This document shows, one piece after another, positions 1-5,031 of a stretch of 11,734 bases of DNA (positions are counted from its first letter, which is position 1; the number at the start of each line of letters is the position of its first letter). Source of the stretch: an uncultured Catenibacterium sp. (lineage in GTDB: Bacteria; Bacillota_I; Bacilli_A; Erysipelotrichales; Coprobacillaceae); assembly GCA_900540685.1 (NCBI GenBank), contig UQGS01000061.1:1-11734 (forward strand), in the 5' to 3' direction. The notes below the pieces were generated by a model. That model was given only the letters and a program-made list of their open reading frames with translations. It was not told the DNA's origin and did no database searches. The position numbers and the translations under genes are program-made.

Positions 1-60
1 AATCTAGTAGCGCATATGTCTGATATGCCGTATAATCTTGTTGGTATGTTTTCATCTTAA
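1..60 (+). CDS. C-terminal fragment of an unidentified protein
   Basis: An open frame enters from the left edge and ends with TAA at 58-60. It gives the last 19 residues, NLVAHMSDMPYNLVGMFSS. I do not recognise the family from this tail. A bidirectional hairpin terminator starts 14 bases after the stop, and the next gene is convergent, which is what the 3' end of a rightward gene would look like. A chance open frame of 19 codons is possible, so confidence is moderate. Confidence 0.45.
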   Translation, partial: NLVAHMSDMPYNLVGMFSS

Positions 61-74
61 AATTAATATACCAC

Positions 75-100
75 AAAAGGCGGACCTCGGTCCGCCTTTT
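75..100. terminator. Bidirectional Rho-independent terminator
   Basis: AAAAGGCGGACC (75-86) and GGTCCGCCTTTT (89-100) are perfect complements with a two-base tip. The A-tract and T-tract on the two flanks let it work in both directions. It can end both the rightward gene finishing at 60 and the leftward superoxide reductase gene finishing at 151. Confidence 0.88.
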
Positions 101-150
101 GCTATTTCTGAAACTATAATGAGTTATTTACCCGTTACAGCCCCTTTTTA

Positions 151-519
151 TTATGCTTTCCACAAACCATGAAGATTGCAGTAGTCATAAGCTGCTACAA
201 CTTCATCACCTTCACCAATATAGAATACCGCTTCAGGCTTATCAGTAGGTGTTAACTGTTTAAACTGTGTGCCATTCTTAGTTTCTAATACAATTAATGT
301 AATGTAGTGTGCTTCAGTCATAGGATGTTCTACTGATCCTACAGATACTGTTACTTTATTATCTTCTACTTTCACTACAGGAACATGCTTTTCAACTGCG
401 GCATCAGTTGTATTAGCTGTTAATTCCTTCATAGGTTCTCCACAACAAGATACTGGTACACCAGAATCTACAAAATGAGTAATAACGTTACCACAATGTT
501 CACAACGATAGAATTTCAT
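151..519 (-). CDS. dfx: Desulfoferrodoxin (two-iron superoxide reductase)
   Basis: This 122-residue cytosolic protein should reduce superoxide to hydrogen peroxide without making oxygen, the usual strategy of anaerobes. The N-terminal desulforedoxin domain has Cys6, Cys9, Cys25 and Cys26 for an FeCys4 centre. The catalytic domain has the E43-K44-H45 motif, then His65, His71, Cys114 and His117, the full His4Cys ligand set of centre II. Length and ligand spacing match Desulfovibrio desulfoferrodoxin, so this is the two-centre form and not neelaredoxin. I place the start at the ATG at 519. The AGGAGG at 533-528 is 8 bases from it, but only 2 bases from the in-frame TTG at 525. The gene stands alone and is divergent from an Rrf2-type regulator, which suggests redox control (inference). 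Confidence 0.93.
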   Translation of the reverse strand: MKFYRCEHCGNVITHFVDSGVPVSCCGEPMKELTANTTDAAVEKHVPVVKVEDNKVTVSVGSVEHPMTEAHYITLIVLETKNGTQFKQLTPTDKPEAVFYIGEGDEVVAAYDYCNLHGLWKA

Positions 520-545
520 ATTCAATTCCTCCTTTTCTTATATAT

Positions 546-554
546 ATCATACCA
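546..554 (-). promoter_or_regulatory. Possible extended -10 promoter for superoxide reductase
   Basis: On the minus strand, TGG followed by TATGAT (551-546) forms an extended -10 element (TGnTATnAT). No good -35 box is present; the best is TTAGTA at 575-570 with an 18-base spacer. Transcription would start near 539, giving a leader of about 20 bases that includes the AGGAGG ribosome binding site. The assignment is tentative. Confidence 0.35.
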
Positions 555-610
555 CCTTTAGAGAATGACTACTAATGATATGCTTTTATTTGAAATATTT
601 GGAAAGTAAA

Positions 611-631
611 TTGTAAAAGCGTTGATTACAA
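611..631. promoter_or_regulatory. Imperfect inverted repeat TTGTAA-N9-TTACAA, possible second operator
   Basis: TTGTAA (611-616) and TTACAA (626-631) use the same half-sites as the perfect palindrome at 677-692, but with a 9-base gap in place of 4. The ten bases TTACAAAAGG at 626-635 recur exactly at 687-696. This position lies between the divergent superoxide reductase and Rrf2 genes, so it may be an auxiliary regulator site. The wider half-site spacing makes direct equivalence doubtful. Confidence 0.35.
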
Positions 632-676
632 AAGGTTTTTTTAAAGTGTCCTTTGTGATTTTTTTGCAAAATATTC

Positions 677-692
677 TTGTAAATATTTACAA
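677..692. promoter_or_regulatory. Perfect 16-bp palindromic operator over the Rrf2 gene promoter
   Basis: TTGTAAATATTTACAA is an exact palindrome. Its first six bases are also the predicted -35 box of the Rrf2-family gene, and the rest fills the promoter spacer. A dimeric repressor bound here would block RNA polymerase, so autorepression by the adjacent Rrf2 protein is the simplest reading. That the Rrf2 protein is the binder is inference; the palindrome and its overlap with the promoter are visible directly. Confidence 0.6.
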
Positions 693-705
693 AAGGCATT
701 ATTAT
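677..705 (+). promoter_or_regulatory. Promoter of the Rrf2-family gene
   Basis: TTGTAA (677-682) and TATTAT (700-705) are separated by exactly 17 bases. The start would fall near 712, giving a leader of about 38 bases with a GGAGGTGA ribosome binding site at 737-744. Confidence 0.6.
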
Positions 706-749
706 GTAAATGGAAATATAAATAGAAGTTTTATATGGAGGTGATACAT

Positions 750-1157
750 ATGACTAGTGATTTTAGTATTGCTGTCCACGCTCTCGTCTATTTAGGTAAA
801 AACCAAGACCTTATTTCTAGTGATGAACTTGCAAAGCATATTTGCACTCATCCAGTACGTGTAAGACGTGTTATGATCAAATTGAGAGAAGCTGGCCTTA
901 TTAAGGCTAAAGCAGGTGTTGATGGAGGATATCGTCTAGATAAAGAAGCTGATGATATTACTTTATCTGAGATTGCGAAATCTGTCTCAAATGATTATAT
1001 CCATGTGACTTGGCACAATGGAGAAGATGGAAGAGAAGCCATTAAGGACTCTAAGGTAGAACAAGCGATTGATTCTATTTTTGTAGATCTTAATGAAGCG
1101 TGTGACAATTTGTTGAAAGACAAGACCATCGAGGACATTATGAATATATCAAAGTAG
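750..1157 (+). CDS. Rrf2-family winged-helix transcriptional regulator
   Basis: This 135-residue DNA-binding protein has the Rrf2 layout. The first ~60 residues form a winged helix with the family pattern HPVRVRRVMIKLREAGL (33-49), followed by the wing motif GVDGGYRL (56-63). A dimerisation helix and a short C-terminal helical part follow. The three-cysteine cluster that holds an Fe-S centre in IscR and NsrR is absent. Only Cys32, in the recognition-helix region, and Cys118 are present, so any redox sensing would be thiol based, as in the YwnA/HypR-like branch (inference). I start at the ATG at 750, 5 bases after GGAGGTGA (737-744); an upstream in-frame ATG at 735 would put the ribosome binding site inside the gene. 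The divergent superoxide reductase gene and the palindrome over its own promoter suggest an oxidative-stress repressor that also controls itself. Confidence 0.88.
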   Translation: MTSDFSIAVHALVYLGKNQDLISSDELAKHICTHPVRVRRVMIKLREAGLIKAKAGVDGGYRLDKEADDITLSEIAKSVSNDYIHVTWHNGEDGREAIKDSKVEQAIDSIFVDLNEACDNLLKDKTIEDIMNISK

Positions 1158-1172
1158 AAATGGTCTACAATC

Positions 1173-1202
1173 AAAAAAAGCAGCCTAGATGGCTGCTTTT
1201 TT
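1173..1202. terminator. Bidirectional terminator overlapping the exporter's last codons
   Basis: AAAAAAGCAGCC (1174-1185) pairs with GGCTGCTTTTTT (1191-1202) around a TAGAT loop. It ends the rightward Rrf2 gene (stop at 1157). On the minus strand it contains the last codons and TAG stop (1187-1185) of the EamA gene, so both convergent genes share one very compact terminator. Confidence 0.88.
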
Positions 1203-2021
1203 AAAGTCTAATACTAAGTTTAAGATAATGCCTCCTACAACCATTCCTGCACCTAGTAAACTGATACCGGATATTGTTTCATGAAAGAAGATAAAAGCCC
1301 ATAGAGGAGCTAATATAACCTCCAACATACAAATCAGATTGGCTGTAAAAGCTTCTGTACAGGAAATACCTAATGCAAGAAATATTCCTCCTAAACACAT
1401 TGGGAAGAAACCATAACCACATACACCAAAGGCATCGGTGATATGGAAATCAGGAAGTCCTCTAAAGACAATGAAACCTACTGTAAGAGAAAACATATAG
1501 GCAAATATTGTAGAAGAGAATGCTTCAGATTCTTCTTTGTTGTTGAGATAGAATTGCATGCCAAAGCATGCGCCAGATGTGATTGCGAGTATATTTCCTA
1601 ATAAGTGCGAGAAGGAAAGAGTATCCGCAAAGAATAGTGCCATACCTATAAAGACAATCGCAATGATCCCCATTTGTCTTTTTGTAGGTAATTTACGTAA
1701 ATCTATAGATTGATAGATCAATACAAAGATAGTTGATGAGTACTGTAATACAATCGCATTGGCTACTGATGTGAGCTTATTCGCATAAATAAAAGTCAAG
1801 CTCATAAGAAACTGAAAGACCCCTACTGTCACTGTCATTTTATTGAATACCAGCTTCTTATGATGAATAATCATACTCAAAGGTATTGCGACAATAGAAC
1901 TCATCATTGAGAATCCAAGTCCACTTAAGTGGCTTGCACGTATAAATAAACCTGCAAGTGACCAGCAGAATGCTGTCATAAGCAGGTAGAATACACCTTT
2001 TGTACTTATTTTATTTTCCAT
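1185..2021 (-). CDS. EamA-family (DMT superfamily) inner-membrane exporter
   Basis: This 278-residue protein consists of about ten hydrophobic segments arranged as two five-helix EamA repeats. The first helix begins near residue 8 (GVFYLLMTAFCWSLAGLF), the usual EamA opening. The second repeat has the typical helix-9 pattern EVILAPLWAFIFFHE near residues 235-250, followed by the glycine-rich last helix. Family members export amino acids, nucleosides or other metabolites; no substrate can be assigned here. I place the start at the ATG at 2021. An in-frame ATG at 2078 would add 19 residues of Cys/Ser-rich sequence unlike the family and lacks a ribosome binding site. The 2021 start has no Shine-Dalgarno sequence of its own, but lies inside the last codons of the upstream 32-codon gene, so translation is probably coupled. 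Its stop codon lies inside the terminator hairpin. Confidence 0.88.
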   Translation of the reverse strand: MENKISTKGVFYLLMTAFCWSLAGLFIRASHLSGLGFSMMSSIVAIPLSMIIHHKKLVFNKMTVTVGVFQFLMSLTFIYANKLTSVANAIVLQYSSTIFVLIYQSIDLRKLPTKRQMGIIAIVFIGMALFFADTLSFSHLLGNILAITSGACFGMQFYLNNKEESEAFSSTIFAYMFSLTVGFIVFRGLPDFHITDAFGVCGYGFFPMCLGGIFLALGISCTEAFTANLICMLEVILAPLWAFIFFHETISGISLLGAGMVVGGIILNLVLDFKKAAI

Positions 2022-2104
2022 AATACTGCTACTAATAACGCAATGATCAAAGGAATAAGTACTGGCACAACAACACATAAACCAAATAAAAGCATATTAT
2101 TCAT
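2006..2104 (-). CDS. Small single-span membrane peptide translated ahead of the exporter
   Basis: This 32-residue frame runs from ATG at 2104 to TAA at 2006. It starts MNNMLLFGLCVVV, stays hydrophobic from residue 5 to about 28, and ends WKIK, the pattern of one transmembrane helix with a basic tail inside. It has a clear AAGGAG (2120-2115) 10 bases before the ATG and sits directly behind a strong leftward promoter. The exporter's ATG (2021) lies within its third-last codons in another frame, giving a 16-base overlap. I recognise no family. It could be a functional small partner of the exporter or only a leader that delivers ribosomes to it. Confidence 0.6.
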   Translation of the reverse strand: MNNMLLFGLCVVVPVLIPLIIALLVAVLWKIK

Positions 2105-2118
2105 AAAGTTCACGCTCC

Positions 2119-2152
2119 TTTTCCCCATTATAGCATGCTATAATGAGGAAAA
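2119..2152. promoter_or_regulatory. Symmetric bidirectional promoter in a 34-bp palindrome
   Basis: The core CATTATAGCATGCTATAATG (2126-2145) is a perfect palindrome. It extends by TTTTCC and GGAAAA to 2119-2152 with a single mismatched pair (2125/2146). Each half carries TGC plus TATAAT, an extended -10 box: 2136-2144 rightward and 2135-2127 leftward. The leftward promoter also has TTGTTT (2155-2150) at a 17-base spacing. The rightward one has no good -35 box. Predicted starts are near 2120 (leftward, just before the AAGGAG of the membrane peptide gene) and near 2151 (rightward, before the DUF3006-like gene). A repressor binding the palindrome would shut both units. Confidence 0.75.
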
Positions 2153-2170
2153 CAAAGAGGAGATGATATC

Positions 2171-2362
2171 GTGTGGGTTGTTGAAAGAATTGATGAAAAA
2201 GGATATTATCATCTAGAAAACTTAAAGACAGGTGAAACAATCTTAAAGAGTGGTCTAAATGCAAATGAGAATGATGTGTTAGATGAGTATTTCCATGTTT
2301 TACCTGAAGAAACAAAAAAGAGAAAACAAGAAGTGGATGATTTGTTCCACTCTCTTTTATAG
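2171..2362 (+). CDS. DUF3006-like small protein
   Basis: This 63-residue soluble protein begins with VVERID, continues with a short strand-rich part and a VLPEETKKRKQEVDDLFHSLL tail (43-63, given here as the pattern PEET-KRK-DDLF). The opening V-x-R-I and the closing T-x-x-R-K-x-x-x-x-x-L resemble the DUF3006 family, whose role is unknown; the match is by eye. The start is GTG at 2171, with GAGGAG (2157-2162) 8 bases upstream. Its stop (2360-2362) overlaps the ribosome binding site of the ABC-F gene, so the two genes form an operon driven by the palindromic promoter. Confidence 0.65.
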   Translation: MWVVERIDEKGYYHLENLKTGETILKSGLNANENDVLDEYFHVLPEETKKRKQEVDDLFHSLL

Positions 2363-2372
2363 AGGTGAATAC

Positions 2373-4103
2373 ATGTTAATTAATATACAGAATTTATCTT
2401 ATGCAATTGGTGAAAGACAGTTGTATAAGAACTTAAATATGATTGTAGAGGATACAGATAAGATTGCCTTAGTAGGTGTAAACGGAACAGGTAAGAGTAC
2501 TTTATTAAAGATGATTGCTCGTCATGAAAGTCCTGCAATTACTTATAAGAAGGATTTAAAGATTGCATACTTATCTCAGAATCCTGTATTTAGAGACAAT
2601 GAAACGATTCTTAATGAAGCAAAATATATTCTTAAGGATGTACCTGAATATTCTATTAAGTCTTCTTTAACACGTTTTGGTTTAGAAGATATGGATCAGG
2701 TGATCAGTACTCTATCTGGTGGTCAGAAGAAGCGTTTAGCTCTCGCGATTGTATTACTAGAAGAATGTGATCTACTTATTCTAGATGAACCAACTAACCA
2801 TCTAGATACACCTATGATTGAATATCTAGAAAAGTATTTAATCAAACGTTCTAAAGGATTACTTATGGTTACTCATGATCGTTACTTCCTAGAACGTATC
2901 ACAAATAAGATCTACGAATTAGATAGAGGTGAGATTTTCCCTTATGTAGCTAATTATTCTCATTTCCTAGAATTAAAAGCAGAAAGAGAAAATAATGCCT
3001 TACAAGCACAAAGAAAAAGAAACCTCTTCTTAAAGAAAGAATTAGAATGGGTCAGAGCAGGTGTTCAAGCACGTTCTACTAAGAGTAAAGACCGTTTACA
3101 GCGTTTTGAAGAATTATCTTCTATTGAACAGATTCAGGAAAAAGGCACTGTTGAACTCATAGATACAACAAGTCGTTTAGGTAAGAAAACAATTGAATTA
3201 GTAAATGTATCTAAAAGTTATCCTGATAAAGTGATGTTTAAACCATTCTCTTATTTATTCAAGAGATTTGATCGTATTGGTATATTAGGACAAAATGGCT
3301 GTGGTAAGACAACATTACTCAATATGATTGCAGGTATAATTACTGATTATGATGGTGAAATCATTATTGGTGATACAATCCGTATGGCCTACTTCCAGCA
3401 ACATTTCCATTATGATGATCCTACAATGAGAGTCATTGATTATATTAGAGAAACAAGTGATAATCTAGAAACAAGTGAAGGCACACTTAGTGCCCGTAAT
3501 ATGTGTGAACGTTTCTTATTTGATGATCATGCCCAATATACACAGATTGGTAAATTATCTGGTGGTGAACAAAGAAGACTTTATTTATTAAAGGTATTAA
3601 TGGGTGCACCTAACGTATTATTATTAGACGAACCGACCAACGACTTAGATATTGAAACATTGAATGTATTAGAAGATTATCTAGATACATTTAAAGGTAT
3701 TGTGATTACTGTATCCCATGACCGTTATTTCCTAGATCGTATTGTAGATGGATTATTTGTCTTTAAGGATCAGGAAATCCATTATGTGAATGGTGGCTAT
3801 AGTGCTTCTATTGATATCACTAATACTAAGAAAGAAACAGAATCTCAAAGAGAAGATTATCGTAAACAGGCTAAAGAGAATAGAAAGAGAAGATTAACCT
3901 TCAGTGAAAAGAAAGAACTAGAAGGTATGGATGATCTCTTAATGAATCTAGAAACACGTTTAAGTGAGATTGATGAAGAAATGGGAACAACCCAGGACTT
4001 TGAAAAACTAGATGAACTTAGTAAAGAACGTACTGAAGTAGAAAAGACTTTAGAAGAAAAGAATGAACGTTATCTAGAACTATTAGAAATAGAAGAAGGG
4101 TAA
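2373..4103 (+). CDS. uup: ABC-F ATPase of the Uup/YfmR type (ribosome-associated)
   Basis: This 576-residue protein has two ABC ATPase domains and no membrane spans, the mark of ABC-F translation factors. Domain 1 has Walker A GVNGTGKST (35-43), signature LSGGQ (114-118), Walker B LLILDEP (134-140) and switch His168. Domain 2 has GQNGCGKTT (306-314), LSGGE (395-399) and VLLLDEP (415-421). The inter-domain linker contains the Uup-type EWVRAGVQARSTKSKDRLQR pattern. The C-terminal ~75 residues form the charged coiled-coil domain found in Uup and YfmR, and absent from EttA. In B. subtilis, YfmR relieves ribosomes stalled on proline-rich stretches together with EF-P; Uup may act similarly. It is somewhat shorter than the usual ~630 residues. 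I start at ATG 2373, directly after GAGGTGA (2362-2368); an in-frame ATG at 2283 lies inside the upstream gene and adds 30 unrelated residues. Confidence 0.88.
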   Translation: MLINIQNLSYAIGERQLYKNLNMIVEDTDKIALVGVNGTGKSTLLKMIARHESPAITYKKDLKIAYLSQNPVFRDNETILNEAKYILKDVPEYSIKSSLTRFGLEDMDQVISTLSGGQKKRLALAIVLLEECDLLILDEPTNHLDTPMIEYLEKYLIKRSKGLLMVTHDRYFLERITNKIYELDRGEIFPYVANYSHFLELKAERENNALQAQRKRNLFLKKELEWVRAGVQARSTKSKDRLQRFEELSSIEQIQEKGTVELIDTTSRLGKKTIELVNVSKSYPDKVMFKPFSYLFKRFDRIGILGQNGCGKTTLLNMIAGIITDYDGEIIIGDTIRMAYFQQHFHYDDPTMRVIDYIRETSDNLETSEGTLSARNMCERFLFDDHAQYTQIGKLSGGEQRRLYLLKVLMGAPNVLLLDEPTNDLDIETLNVLEDYLDTFKGIVITVSHDRYFLDRIVDGLFVFKDQEIHYVNGGYSASIDITNTKKETESQREDYRKQAKENRKRRLTFSEKKELEGMDDLLMNLETRLSEIDEEMGTTQDFEKLDELSKERTEVEKTLEEKNERYLELLEIEEG

Positions 4104-4106
4104 ACG

Positions 4107-4136
4107 AAAAGAGGAATCCATTTGGATTCCTCTTTT
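4107..4136. terminator. Bidirectional terminator after the ABC-F gene
   Basis: AAAAGAGGAATCC (4107-4119) pairs perfectly with GGATTCCTCTTTT (4124-4136) around an ATTT loop, 3 bases after the ABC-F stop. The A-tract on the left gives a U-run for leftward transcripts, so it can also end the predicted leftward RNA starting near 4383. Confidence 0.9.
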
Positions 4137-4383
4137 GCTATATAAGGAGAAGCATTAGACTCATTTGAATAATTTATCAAACCCATCTTATTGATATTGA
4201 GTTCTTTTTATTATTAGACTTTTTATGGATTCAACATTTTATTAGAAATTTTCATTTCTCACTGAATATAAGATCGAATCTTACTATAATTGCCGTATTA
4301 CTTATTTACTTTTCGGTTCGTTAGACTAGGAAGTCAAGTAACATGTCTTATATTTAATGTTTTATCTTCTGTCTTCTCTTTTC
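4107..4383 (-). ncRNA. Predicted leftward non-coding transcript, left cre module
   Basis: A leftward promoter (TTGCAT 4418-4413, 17 bases, TATGAT 4395-4390) would start RNA near 4383. The next terminator is the one shared with the ABC-F gene, giving about 277 nt. I find no start codon with a ribosome binding site and no long frame. Local hairpins include AGAAAT-GAAA-ATTTCT, a GNRA-type tetraloop (near 4259-4244), TAAGAT-loop-ATCTTA (near 4268-4282), and GACT-TCCT-AGTC (near 4336-4325). The predicted 5' end GAAAAGAG is complementary to the CTCTTTTC at the 3' end. It matches no RNA family I know. Existence depends on the promoter being active. Confidence 0.4.
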
Positions 4384-4389
4384 GCTTAT

Positions 4390-4418
4390 ATCATACATTA
4401 TCATTCATATGAATGCAA
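4390..4418 (-). promoter_or_regulatory. Leftward promoter overlapping the left cre-like site
   Basis: On the minus strand TTGCAT (4418-4413) and TATGAT (4395-4390) are separated by 17 bases. The -35 box is the left half of the cre-like operator at 4413-4428. The A/T-rich inverted repeat at 4432-4450 lies just upstream and could serve as an UP element. Confidence 0.55.
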
Positions 4419-4450
4419 GCGTTTTCATATAATTTTCATAAAATGAAAAT
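4413..4450. repeat. 38-bp regulatory module, copy 1 (cre-like site plus inverted repeat)
   Basis: The first 16 bases, ATGCAAGCGTTTTCAT (4413-4428), fit the catabolite-responsive element pattern TGnAAnCGnnnnCA bound by CcpA and related LacI-family proteins. Nineteen bases from the block start, ATTTTCAT (4432-4439) and ATGAAAAT (4443-4450) form an inverted repeat with a 3-base centre. The whole block recurs at 4992-5029 with 32 of 38 bases identical and the same internal spacing. Confidence 0.65.
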
Positions 4451-4484
4451 CCATTGATAAATAGATGCTTTTTCGCAAATATAA

Positions 4485-4513
4485 TTGACGTTAGTATACA
4501 TATACTATACAAT
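4485..4513 (+). promoter_or_regulatory. Promoter of a short rightward RNA
   Basis: TTGACG (4485-4490) and TACAAT (4508-4513) are separated by 17 bases, one of the best sigma-A-type promoters in the window. Start predicted near 4520. No gene follows before the terminator at 4560-4593. Confidence 0.6.
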
Positions 4514-4519
4514 ACAACT

Positions 4520-4594
4520 ACGCCAGCGGTAGAAGTACTCTAAGTGAGCCTACCTGCGCAAAAACCCCCTTGTCTATTGACAAGGAGGTTTTTG
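4520..4594 (+). ncRNA. Predicted small structured RNA (about 75 nt)
   Basis: A strong promoter and a strong terminator enclose about 75 bases with no usable frame. The part before the terminator can fold on itself: CGC (4521-4523) with GCG (4556-4558), then GGTAG (4528-4532) with CTACC (4550-4554), and a small CTC/GAG hairpin (4538-4540 with 4546-4548) at the tip. GC content is higher than in the surroundings. It does not carry the hallmarks of SRP RNA, 6S RNA, tRNA or the riboswitches I can recall. A regulatory RNA, or a riboswitch remnant that lost its gene, are both possible. Confidence 0.45.
4560..4593 (+). terminator. Terminator of the short rightward RNA
   Basis: CCTTGTC (4568-4574) pairs with GACAAGG (4579-4585) around TATT. 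After one C/A mismatch the stem continues with CC/GG and an A5/T5 pair run to 4589-4593. The closing T-run makes it a rightward terminator; the A-run allows leftward use too. Confidence 0.85.
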
Positions 4595-4604
4595 TTTCCA
4601 AATG

Positions 4605-4638
4605 AAAAAGCTATGGCTTTTACATCACCATAGCTTTT
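4605..4638 (-). terminator. Leftward terminator of the right-hand non-coding transcript
   Basis: AAAAGCTATGG (4606-4616) and CCATAGCTTTT (4628-4638) form a perfect 11-bp stem with an 11-base loop. Read leftward, the stem is followed by five Ts (4609-4605), so it is oriented for minus-strand transcripts. It sits back to back with the rightward terminator at 4560-4593. Confidence 0.8.
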
Positions 4639-4851
4639 CCTGCTGGATACTAGGATTACATCTTTTGGATTCAATTTCCAGCGTTAATAGATAAATAGAA
4701 AACCTTTTCACAGCCTTCTGATATATAGATCAACGTACCTTATTATTATATTCAGGAGCTATCTCCCGTTTTCCACCTTTCTTATAAACCATATTATTAA
4801 TAAAGCATATAAATCATTATTGGTGGATAAATACGTTTTTCCTAATTTAAT

Positions 4852-4889
4852 TGAGTATCCTCAACGGATACTCAGTCACAGTATCCCAT
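4852..4889 (-). other. Mini-frame MGYCD with mutually exclusive hairpins
   Basis: On the minus strand a five-codon frame (ATG 4889 to TGA 4872) has a well-placed AAAGGAGAG. Its second and third codons contain GGATACT (4886-4880). AGTATCC at 4872-4866 can pair with that segment (7 bp, 7-base loop) or with the downstream GGATACT at 4860-4854 (9 bp with flanks, 5-base loop). A ribosome on the mini-frame would block the first pairing and favour the second. No U-run follows either hairpin, so neither is a simple terminator. Confidence 0.4.
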
Positions 4890-4968
4890 GGGAATCTCTC
4901 CTTTCTGACCAAGTTCTTTGAGATGAATGTATATGTTAAGGAGGTCTTCCTCCTCTCTTTCTGTCTTA

Positions 4969-4997
4969 ATTATAGCCTAACAATTTCAGTTATGCAA
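4969..4997 (-). promoter_or_regulatory. Leftward promoter overlapping the right cre-like site
   Basis: On the minus strand TTGCAT (4997-4992) and TATAAT (4974-4969) are separated by 17 bases. As in the left module, the -35 box is part of the cre-like site. Start predicted near 4962. Confidence 0.62.
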
Positions 4998-5029
4998 GCG
5001 TTTACATTCTATTTTTATAATATGAAAAT
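4992..5029. repeat. 38-bp regulatory module, copy 2 (cre-like site plus inverted repeat)
   Basis: ATGCAAGCGTTTACAT (4992-5007) fits the cre pattern even better than copy 1. The A/T-rich repeat that follows (5011-5029) keeps ATTTT and ATGAAAAT at the same offset of 19 bases. It sits between the leftward RNA promoter and the rightward purine-gene promoter (its -35 box is at 5032), so a bound regulator could affect both. Confidence 0.65.
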
Positions 5030-5031
5030 GC

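Larger units (their letters stand above)
4605..4962 (-). ncRNA. Predicted leftward leader-like transcript, right cre module
   Basis: A leftward promoter (4997-4969) and a leftward terminator (4638-4605) define about 358 nt without a real protein gene. The 5' part has a GGAGG-loop-CCTCC hairpin (4950-4937 region). It then has AAAGGAGAG (4904-4896), 6 bases before a five-codon frame ATG to TGA (4889-4872, MGYCD). Three complementary segments follow: GGATACT inside the mini-frame (4886-4880), AGTATCC just after its stop (4872-4866), and GGATACT again (4860-4854). The middle one can pair with either neighbour, an attenuator-like choice. A long-range GCTGGA/TCCAGC stem closes the 3' part before the terminator. 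I know of no RNA family that matches. It may be a regulatory RNA or a leader whose gene was lost. Confidence 0.42.

Noticed and set aside
2097..2315. Leftward 72-codon frame, His/Leu rich
   Set aside because: It is antisense to the DUF3006-like gene, lacks a start signal and has a low-complexity composition typical of a shadow frame.
4285..4290. TATAAT on the plus strand as another rightward promoter
   Set aside because: The -35 position (CTGAAT) is poor, there is no extended -10, and no gene or terminator follows in a sensible place.
4431..4445. CodY-box-like sequence AATTTTCATAAAATG
   Set aside because: It matches the CodY consensus at 13 of 15 positions, but the second module copy does not keep the match and A/T-rich DNA gives such hits easily.
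4730..4792. Leftward 20-codon basic frame (starts MVYKKGGKREIAPEY)
   Set aside because: No ribosome binding site before the ATG and no recognisable family; more likely part of a non-coding RNA.
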